DNA of 24,213 bases, from the NCBI GenBank assembly GCA_002323995.1, contig DCQY01000027.1, forward strand, positions 1 through 24,213. Reading direction: 5' to 3'. The notes below the pieces were generated by a model. It did no database searches. It was not told the origin of the DNA and saw nothing but the letters and a program-made list of their open reading frames with translations. Each line of letters begins with the position of its first letter. Within the stretch, counting starts at the first letter, position 1. Source of the DNA: Akkermansiaceae bacterium UBA1506. GTDB taxonomy: Bacteria; Verrucomicrobiota; Verrucomicrobiia; Verrucomicrobiales; DEV007. Shown one piece after another: positions 15,131 to 23,900 of the stretch. Both the position numbers and the translations under genes were made by a program.

Positions 15131-16108
15131 CTATGGCCGTGCCATCTTGAATACTTCCTCAAGCGTGACAGGTGCTCCATTCCTACGCTTGCTTTCATCG
15201 GCAGCTTCCATAAAAGCGTAGATCTCAAGGGTATCCGCAGCGGACACCGGAGGGTGTCCAGTCTTAAAAAAGTCGATGATCGCCTCAAGCATTTCGGTGT
15301 AGTCGCCGCCCTCAGCCTGCTCGACGATCTTTTTGGTTCCGAATTTGATGACTTTGAAGCCTGTCTTTTGGTTTCGCTGGCCGTAAACGACTCCGACTTT
15401 CCCGTCTTTCCAGATTCCTGTGACGATATCGGTGTCATCGGTGTGTGTCCGCACCACTGAGATACAGCCTGACCCAAGAACAGTGAAGAGAGCCTCAGTC
15501 GGATGAATGCCGTACCAAAACAGATCTGGATGAGTAGGTTCAATCGAGGCCGGTCCATAGGAAAAGGCACCTCGAACCTCGCCAGCGTCTGCGCTGGCTA
15601 CACTAGCCACTCCTGGTCTGAACCTGAGAGATGAGGCACTCCAGCAGGGGGTACCAGAGTCCTCGGCAAGTTGGAAGATTTTGATCGCGTCCCTGAGCGA
15701 GCCGGCCACTGGCTTATCAATGAAAACCGGTAAGCCGGCCTCAAAAATTGGACGAGCCTGTTCCAAGTGTTTGCGGCCGTCGACACTTTCAAGGAGGATA
15801 GCATCCACATTTTGGCAAAGGGAAGAGATGTCTTCGTAAAGGGTGACTCCAAAATCGTTTACCAACGTCTCAGTGAATCCATCAATCCGGTCAGCGCTTG
15901 AAGCAATATCGGGGCTACCCCCTTTATAGGCGGCCACGACTCGTCCGCCTCGAACATGCTTTGGATTATCCGGATCGTTGAATTGCTTGGTAAAAGCAAT
16001 GACATGTGAGGTATCCAGACCAACAATACCGATACGAATCGGCTCGTCAGATCCCAGTGACGGCAGCAGCCATGAGAGGCAAAATGAAGCAAGAAGCAAT
16101 ACCCTCAT
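15131..16108 (-). CDS. Secreted Gfo/Idh/MocA-like protein (Sec signal)
   Basis: The 325-residue protein begins with a clear Sec signal peptide (MRVLLLASFCLSWLLPSLGS) without twin arginines. A Rossmann-like domain follows, with RIGIVGLDTSH at 25-35, which departs from the usual GxGxxG loop. FIDKPVAGS (129-137) takes the place of the family EKP motif with Asp for Glu. WYGIHPTEALF (198-208) carries the conserved His202 region of the C-terminal domain. The family normally oxidises or reduces sugars and cyclitols with NAD(P). Export through Sec, as opposed to Tat, raises the question of whether this member binds a cofactor at all. An AGGA lies 11 bases before the ATG at 16108. It is downstream of the Sel1 gene on the same strand. 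Confidence 0.82.
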   Translation of the reverse strand: MRVLLLASFCLSWLLPSLGSDEPIRIGIVGLDTSHVIAFTKQFNDPDNPKHVRGGRVVAAYKGGSPDIASSADRIDGFTETLVNDFGVTLYEDISSLCQNVDAILLESVDGRKHLEQARPIFEAGLPVFIDKPVAGSLRDAIKIFQLAEDSGTPCWSASSLRFRPGVASVASADAGEVRGAFSYGPASIEPTHPDLFWYGIHPTEALFTVLGSGCISVVRTHTDDTDIVTGIWKDGKVGVVYGQRNQKTGFKVIKFGTKKIVEQAEGGDYTEMLEAIIDFFKTGHPPVSAADTLEIYAFMEAADESKRRNGAPVTLEEVFKMARP

Positions 16109-16144
16109 GTCTTGTTATTCCTGAGTTCCGCTGTCGCTGTTCAC

Positions 16145-16186
16145 TGTAAACCTCAGGCTAGATCGCCCGTTAGGGGGAGGGTTACA
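16145..16186. repeat. Widely spaced inverted repeat between Sel1 and Gfo/Idh genes
   Basis: TGTAAACCT (16145-16153) and AGGGTTACA (16178-16186) match as an inverted repeat at 8 of 9 positions across 24 bases. It lies 37 bases before the Gfo/Idh start, in the leader on the minus strand. It may be an RNA hairpin or two half-sites for a regulator. Confidence 0.25.
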
Positions 16187-16246
16187 TGAGGGGATTTATT
16201 CGAAGGGCCGTGCCCTCTTTGGGTCCTCAGAAAAGTCAGAAAAGTG

Positions 16247-17764
16247 CTATTCGACTGGCGCAGATCCCGAATCAGTATCGTCCGATCCTGAACCGATTTT
16301 GGCGACTCGGATTTTCCCTTTGAGTTCTTCGCCTTTTGAAATTTGGTCCTCGCTGAGGTTGGCTTTGAGATTCGGTAGAGCTTCTTGTGATATGGCCAGC
16401 CCAGCTTCGGCGGAAGCTGCTAAGTGAGCGTAGGCTGTTACAGGGTCAATAAGGCCCAGACGACCTGATAGCAACATCCGCGCGATATGAAAGTGGGCGA
16501 CGGGATGACCAGCATTTCCCGCATCAACGTAAAGCTGGAGCGCGGTCTTGATCGCTTCCTCTTCCTGCGCTGTCACTTCGAGAAGTTGGGCCAGGTTAAT
16601 CTTTGAATTGAGGTTACCTGCGTTCGCAGCAGGTTTGAACCATGAAGATGCGGCAACAAGATCTTTGGGAACATGGCGTCCATCTCGATACCACGCTCCG
16701 AGGCGGTCCTGCGCCTGGGCCAGACCCGCGCCGGCGGCGGCAATAAGGTGGGCTGATGCTTTAGAGGACTCTTGTGGAGTCGGAGATTCTTCGGTGTCTA
16801 TCAGGAGAGCGAGATTTAAGTGAGCCAGCGGAAATCCCTGATCTGCGGCTTTTTGAAACCATTCTTGTGATTTAGCGCGATCAGCTTCAAGTCCCTCTTG
16901 CCCGTCGCCGTAGATAAGACCGAGCTTATTTTGGGACTGTGCAAGCCCGGCCTCGGCAGCTGCCATATAAGCCTCTCTCGCCTTCGCGAGATCCTTGTTT
17001 ACCCCGGCGCCAGCCTCATAAAGATCTCCTAAAAAGTGCTGCGCCTGAGTGTTACCCTTTTCTGCTGCTTGACTCACAATCTCGAAGGCGCGGGTCTCGT
17101 TTTTAGGGACGTGCTTGCCTTCGCGAAGCATTTTAACGAGGATTCTTGCCGCATCAAAATTTCCATCTTGAAACGATTTGGTCAGGTATTCGATCGCTTT
17201 TTCTGGCTGAATTCGATCTTCGAAACCGACCTCGCCTGAGTGCATTTGGCCGAGGTAGAAGTCGCCGTCGCCTTCTCCCATTTCTGAGGCCTTTCGAAAA
17301 TAGCCAGCCGCTTTGTCGAAGTCCTGAGGAACGTAGTTTCCTACGAGGTGAAGTAAGCCTAGGGTGACGTTGGCTGAGGCTTCTTCGGAACCGCCTGCTT
17401 TAAGAATTTCCAAGCCCTTGCTGGCACGCTCGACATCTTTACCTTGGTTTGAAGTTTGCAAGTAGAGGTAGCCGAGGCGGGTTGCTGCTTCACGATTACC
17501 AAGTGAGGTAGCTTTTTTAAGCCACTCCTCTGCTTTTTGCGCATCCGCCTCAACGCCAGTTCCTTCAAAATAGGCCAATCCTACTTGGAGTGCGGCATCG
17601 GCGTCTCCTCCTTCTGCTGCAGTCAGAAGTTTGGTAACCTCCTCCTTGGAGGGAGGGACAGTTTGGTCTTGCTTGAGAATCAGACCAGCGGTTGCGTGAG
17701 TTAAAGCAATGGCTAGGCTGAGCGAAGCGATGATCGCTGTCTTTAGTGAGTTAGCTATACGCAT
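16247..17764 (-). CDS. Secreted Sel1-like repeat (TPR superfamily) protein
   Basis: The 505-residue protein has a Sec signal peptide (MRIANSLKTAI, then a hydrophobic run to ATAG near residue 27). It continues with about eleven consecutive Sel1-like repeats of 35-39 residues between roughly residues 54 and 453. Clear examples are ALQVGLAYFEGTGVEADAQK, HFLGDLYEAGAGVNKDLAKA and DRLGAWYRDGRHVPKDLVAA. The C-terminal 50 residues are charged and Ser/Asp-rich. Such alpha-solenoids scaffold protein-protein contacts, and the partner cannot be read. The start is the ATG at 17764; the preceding stretch is pyrimidine-rich on the coding strand, with no Shine-Dalgarno sequence. Confidence 0.87.
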   Translation of the reverse strand: MRIANSLKTAIIASLSLAIALTHATAGLILKQDQTVPPSKEEVTKLLTAAEGGDADAALQVGLAYFEGTGVEADAQKAEEWLKKATSLGNREAATRLGYLYLQTSNQGKDVERASKGLEILKAGGSEEASANVTLGLLHLVGNYVPQDFDKAAGYFRKASEMGEGDGDFYLGQMHSGEVGFEDRIQPEKAIEYLTKSFQDGNFDAARILVKMLREGKHVPKNETRAFEIVSQAAEKGNTQAQHFLGDLYEAGAGVNKDLAKAREAYMAAAEAGLAQSQNKLGLIYGDGQEGLEADRAKSQEWFQKAADQGFPLAHLNLALLIDTEESPTPQESSKASAHLIAAAGAGLAQAQDRLGAWYRDGRHVPKDLVAASSWFKPAANAGNLNSKINLAQLLEVTAQEEEAIKTALQLYVDAGNAGHPVAHFHIARMLLSGRLGLIDPVTAYAHLAASAEAGLAISQEALPNLKANLSEDQISKGEELKGKIRVAKIGSGSDDTDSGSAPVE

Positions 17765-17851
17765 GATTTTCGGGGGAAAGGGCTCGAATTATATGGGGAA
17801 GGGGATTTTGAGTCAACCAGCTAAGATCAGGAATTTAGGAAGTTTTTTGTA

Positions 17852-17890
17852 CACAAATAAGCCGAAGTCCTGAGTGAGAGGACTTCGGCT
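17852..17890 (-). terminator. Intrinsic terminator of the giant surface-protein gene
   Basis: A perfect 12-bp stem (AGCCGAAGTCCT at 17860-17871 with AGGACTTCGGCT at 17879-17890) has a 7-base loop. On the minus strand it is followed by TTATTTGTG, and it lies 18 bases past the stop of the giant gene. The other side carries GAGTTTTTCTTT, so it could also stop transcription coming from the left on the plus strand. Confidence 0.85.
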
Positions 17891-17908
17891 GGTGAGTTTT
17901 TCTTTAAC

Positions 17909-20900
17909 TTAGGCCGCCTCGTCTGTGGGAGCTGCCGCCTTGTTGCGTCTGCGGCGGGCGAACCAGCCAAAGGCTGCGAGGCCGAGCCCCATGAGAGCGT
18001 AGGTGCTTGGTTCGGGTACTGCAGTGAAGCTTAGGACAATCTGGTTGGGGTTCGAAACATCCAAAGCAAACGATGAATTATCCGGACCGCGGAGGGCATC
18101 GAAGCTTCCCCCGTTTGAATCCAACCAGTTTTGACTGACCAAATTTAGGTTTCCAGCGTTCTGGATGGCGCTGCTACTTGAATAAACCACCCAAGACTGA
18201 TCGTTTGACCATGAGGCGTTTGTCCAATCAACGGCACTGCCAGTTGCATCAAAATTCAGAATAAGATTGGTTGTCGTGGAGAAGTCGAGCGTGCCGGCCA
18301 CGGTGAACTGATCAAAGTTTGTTCCTGCACCAGTGTTGGAGTTACTAATCAGATCCCAAGTTACTGTCGCTGGTGTCCCAACTCCTCCGTTGTAGGTGAG
18401 GTCGCCGACGAAATCCTGCTTGCCGACAAAATCAGATCCTGCGGTGCCGACGGTTGAGCCCGCATGGTGATTTCCGGTGATCGTAGCAGCACCACCGATG
18501 TCTCCTGATCCACCAAGGGTGGCACCGGCTGCGACGGTAACGTTCCCGGCAGAAGCAGCGAGTGAGTTTCCGTTCACGATCAGGGTGCCCGCGTTAACTG
18601 TGGTCGCGCCAGTGTAAGCACTTTCCTCGCGAATGGTCCAAGTTTTGCTTTCTTCCTTAATGATACTGATGGTGCCGATCTGGCCCTGAAGCGATTGAAT
18701 ACTCGCTGCACCGCTTCCATTGGCACCTCGGAATTTCAGGTTCTTCGTTCCGTATTCTTGGCTAATGACGGTCCCTAAATCGAGTGTGGCGGTCCCGGCC
18801 CCGTCGTTGTCAACGATACCCCCTCCGAAAGTTCCGGTAAGGGAGATGATTCGATCACTGCTTTGGTTGGTATTTCCGTCGAAACGAAGGATGGCATCGT
18901 TCGTGTTCACGGCGAGGCGGATCGTGCCGTCGGTTGCGTTACCCGGGTTACCGAGGGAGGAAGCACCTCCTCCGACGTTTCCAATTGTATCATAGGTCAG
19001 CGTTCCGCGGTCGATCTCGATTCGGCCGGTAAAGGTGTTGAGGTCGTTTCTCAAATTAACGCTGCTGTTAGAGCTGTTCATCCGCAGGCCGGCATTACCT
19101 GCGAGGAGGGCATCAACCACTACCGTGTCGCCGGTGTTATTAAAGAAAAACTCATTCGTTGCAGTGATCGTGCCGGTGCCAGCGATGGTTGGGTTTCCAC
19201 CTCCGTTTCCTGACACGGTGAAGTTGGCGACATCGAGATTGGACGAGCCTAGGGCAAGGACAGTTCTCCCAGTCGTGATGCCACCGTAGTTAATCTCAAA
19301 ATCCCCTCCGGAACCGATCGCATTGTTTGCTCCAAGGGTCAGAGTTTGGTTCCCAGTGGTAAGAAAGGTTGTCGCACCACTGCGAGTTGAAGTGGCGTTC
19401 AGGGTAAGGCTACCGTTAGTAAGGGTTAGCCCGCCAGCTCCGGAACCGAGGCTGTTGCCGAAAGTGAGATCGTTTCCGTCAAGATCCAGAGTGCTGGAAG
19501 TCCCTGAGACGAAGTTGATTGTGCGCCCTGTCAAATCATCGGCATAAGTCGTGTTGGTCAGCTGCAGGGTGCCTCCACCGAAGTTCAAATTACCACTATC
19601 GCCACCGATATTATCATTGTCGGCGATTATGAGGGTGCCCTCGTTGACCGTGGTTCCGGTGCCACCGGCCCCAGCGGTGTTAGTGCCGGAAAGGACGAGT
19701 GAGCCGCGTCCTGATTTGGTGATGGCGCCTGAGCTTGAAAGTGGTGACGACACTACAACCTTGTTGGCGATGGTGGGATCGTCAAAATTGGGGTTAACCA
19801 CGTGGAAGATGTATTCACCAGCAGTGGTGGTGATCCCGTCATCAAATCCGCTGAAAGTTGTCTCGTAGGTGGTTCCAGTCGTCCCGCTGCTAACGGTGAA
19901 GAGGAAACCACCACTTGTGTTGGCGATGCTCGTGCCAGCACCGGCCCCAGTCACACCGAGTGCGGCAGTGTTGTTGTTGTCGATCACAAGCGAATTAACT
20001 GAAAGACTGCCAATACCCGACTGAGAGGCATTGAGAGACTCGCGAATATTGGTTGTACTCGATGCTGATGAAAGCCCGGCGTATTCGCTACTGAGGTCAA
20101 GAGCCCTGAAACCATTATCGTTCCGGTAGGTGAGGAAGGAGTTTCCGACTGCGGTGGCGTTCACGTTCCCGGTAGTTCCAAGATCCTGACCAATAGCCCA
20201 CGGAACGATTGAGAGAGAAGTTGACCCGTTAGCACCGCCGCCGCCGATTTGATTGGCGCTCGTGAAGCTTGCTTCGCCGCTGTTGGCGATCAAGAAACGA
20301 CCAACTCGGCCACCACTCCCAGCTTCGCCGAGATTAGTGCCACGAACGTTGAGCGTGGAGGCATTGCTACGAACAATACTTGCGGCCTGAAGAAAAGGAT
20401 CGTCTCCGTTTCCGTTAGTGCCGTCGATCCCAACGTAGCTGCTACCGCCTCCAAGGGTCAATGTACCGAAGCCTTCGCTGTTATTGGTAGCTTGGTCAGA
20501 TCTCAGATAAAGACCGCGAGCTCTGAGAGGTTCGGCCTCTGCACCGCCATCTGCGGAAATTAGCGTGATGCCCACATTTCCGATCATATTTGCTTCACGC
20601 GTGTTGCCGCGCTTGTCGAACTCCAGGCTACCTCCGTTCTGAACGGTGAATCCGGAGGCTTGGCGAGCGTCGAAGCGCAAGTCAAACCGGAGTTTACCGC
20701 CGTCAACAAGGAAATCACCAGTGAACTCGGTATTGTTGTCCGGGGTATTATTGTCGCTCATCTCACCCTGGAGCGTGTAATCATGGGTCCCTTTGACGAT
20801 GACTGTGCCCGAACCGACGAAATCTCCGTTATATTGACGGTTGTTGCCGTTATTGTTGATCGTGAGCGTGTTCGTACCAATATCAATCGCGACGATCTGA

Positions 20901-23900
20901 GCGTTGAAGTCCTGGCGACCTCCGAGAATCTGGCGGACCGATTCGTCGGCGGTCAACCTCCAAGTGGCGTCGCTACCAGAACTGAAGTAGACGTTCTGGT
21001 TGCCATCAAAAACACCGTTGGTTTCAAGGGTGCCACCCCAAACAACGACGTTACCGGTGGAGTCGTAATTTCCGGTCAACCTGGTTGTTCCCGTCCCGCT
21101 GATGGTGAGAACATCGGTTCCGAGGATCTCAGAGCCGATTTCGAAAGTATTAGTGCCGTAGTTGTGAACGATGATATTTTCAGCGGACGAATCCAAGGTA
21201 GATCCTGTAATGCTCTGGGTGCCGGAAGTGACGTCATCAGTGATAAGAATTCCACCCGAGGCTATTCCCAACGCCGTTACATTGACAGTGGAATCGGCAG
21301 CAGCATCAAACCGTAAACTGTCGATTTCGGATATGGTGGAAGAACCCGTGAAACCACTCGAGTCGGTGACGTGATCACCGGAGGCCCAACTTGTGATATC
21401 ATCCTTTGACGAGGAGGTGAGGGCTCCAATGTTACCGTTGGCACCGCCGCCGGAATTAGTGGCAAAACCGATTTCGCCCGTTGTATCTCTAACCAAAGCG
21501 TAGGCACGGTTGGAATTTGCGGTGCTGTCAAGCACGCCTGAAGAGCTATTTCCCTCGTCGGTGATGATACCGTTGGTGGCAGAGGAGGTGCCGGCATTAC
21601 TGAGATCAAACAGAATGGTGCCGTCGGACTGCCCCCGAACGATTTGACCAAATCGAAGCCCGATGTCGCCGCCATTATTATTGAGGGTAACGACGTTGTA
21701 ACCATCTCCATCATTCAGACGCAACTGATCGTTGCCGGTGCCGGTCACACCAATATCTTCGATGACTGCAGTCGAAGCATGTCCGTTAAGGGTGAGTGTG
21801 CCGCCACGCATCTCTAGTTCTGACGAGTTGGCGTTACTGATTTTCTGATTGGTGTCGCTGGTGTAATCGAGAATGAGATTTCCCTGAATGATTCTGGTTC
21901 GTCCCGTTGAGGTCAGGCCAGTGTTGTCACCACTGAGAGTGACGGTTCCGGGGCCCATTTTATCAAGGTTGTCGTTTCCTGTGCTGGTGACCAACCCGGC
22001 AGCGATAGAGCCTTCATACAGGTCAAAGTTCCTTCCTGTAATCGTTCCGCTTCCGGTAACGATACCAGATCTGCCTGCTTGGGGGTTTCCAAGAATCAGT
22101 TGCAGTGGAGTGTCGCCAATATTGAATCCATTCGTGTTCAGGGTGCCCGGGCCGGCAGCACTATCCGCACCAATCCGAAATTGTGGGGCGTTCCCAAAAT
22201 CCACAGTGTCGTTGCTGAGGAGGTTAAGAGTCGCGTCATTCTGAACTCGTATTTGAGCGCTGGTGCCGAAAGTAAGAATCGGGTTGGTGCCATCACCTTC
22301 AAGATTAACAATCGCGTCGCTGGAGTTGATAGTGAGAATGTCTGCGATTCGTGAGACTGTGGTATTGAACGTCCATTCGCCACCATTTACTGCGACGTCT
22401 GCGTTATTGCCCGACTGAGTGTAACCGCCGCTGATAACGCCTGCCCCCTGAGTATTACCATCCAGCGCTAACTTTGTGCCGTTGTTTGTTGCGCTGCCAG
22501 TGATGGCGCCTGAGAAGGTGATCGTTTCCTTTGCGGACGTGTTGGCACCTTCGATGGTAGTGTCACCCTTGGTGCGGATGGTTCGGTTGGTAGGAATGGT
22601 AAAATCGTCAGAAAGCACGAGAGAGTTGTCATCATCTCCGTAGAAACGAATCTGATCGGTGTCGGCCTCTTCGATGTTGTTCGCGATGGTGAGGCCATCA
22701 ACCGACGAACTGATGGCGCCGCCATCGAAGATAATGCTGCCACTGCCGAGGGCACCGGCGTTTCCAACGCGCAGTGTGCCGCTGTCGAGCCGGACATCAC
22801 CGCTGAAGTTCCCGGTGCTATCGCCTGTGATGTGGGTGATGCCTCCGAACCCGCCAGTATCACCCTGGCCATCGCCCCGAATGGTGAGTTCGTAGCCATT
22901 ACCACCGTCATTGATCCCGCCGAGAAAATCGGTCCTGACATTATTGTCAAGTCCGCGGATGATACCGTTGTTGGCGAGGGTGATGGCAGAATTGAATTCA
23001 AACATCATTCGGGCATCGTCGGTCCCGCTGAAGACGCCGTCAGAATAGTCGACGTAGAGGAAGCCGGTGCCACCAGCGCCCCCCAGGGTGAGTCCGCCTA
23101 ACTGAACCTTGCCGGTCGTGCTGGCACCGGTGCGAGTTTCGTCTGCATCGTTGAGCAAGATATCACCCTCAGCATCGCCAGAGGCACTGGAAACGATGAT
23201 GTTTCGGGTGGTCATGTTGAAGTCGCGTTCGGCTCCGACTCGGTCCCAACGAACTCGACTGCGTGCATTAGTAGCGCCGGACAAGGTGATATCACCTTGG
23301 GTCTGGAAGTTGCTGGCCCCGTTCCAACCAATTTCGTCGTAGAACAATTCTCCCCCTTGAAGAACCCAGTCACCGGAGAAACCGCTAGTGTCTGCGTTGA
23401 TGGAAGGATTGGCTCCTGTGCCATCGATCTGAAAGAGAACGTCACCATCGTGATTGGCGTCACTTTGGCCCTGGATGGTGAGGGTGTTGGTTCCTGTGAT
23501 CGCTGATCGGAACGTCATGGTGCGTCCTTCGACGGTGGTGTCCGGATCATTGAAGTGACGAGTGTTAAGGACGGAGTCTGCTGTTGTGGTAATCACCCCG
23601 TCGTAGGTGCGGTTGGCATTGCCAAGTGACAGTGAGCCCCCGGCAAGTTCGATCGCGTTGTCGGGAGAGCCGGTCGTTGCGTAGTAGGCACCTCCGGCAC
23701 CAATAGTGATCTGGGCAGCCTTGTCACCCGCGCCAAGGGCATCGCCGTTGGCATCAATGAGGGTGCCATTGGTCACCGTAAAGTTCGATGTGCCACTTCC
23801 ATTGAACAGAGCTGCATCGGCGGTTGCGGACAGGGTGGTTGTGCCAGCGCCGACGATGGCGACGTTTCCATCACCCTGAAGGGCTCCTGAGATAGTAAGG

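Noticed and set aside
14944..15570. Minus-strand open frame of 208 codons overlapping the Gfo/Idh gene and the lipoprotein end
   Set aside because: It is in a different frame of the same strand as a clear Gfo/Idh gene, and its Ser/Arg/Leu-rich translation is typical of an off-frame reading.
20660..21316. Long plus-strand open frame (218 codons) opposite the giant gene
   Set aside because: It mirrors the Gly/Thr/Asn-rich repeats of the minus-strand gene, which are poor in stops on the other strand. The product has no recognisable family.
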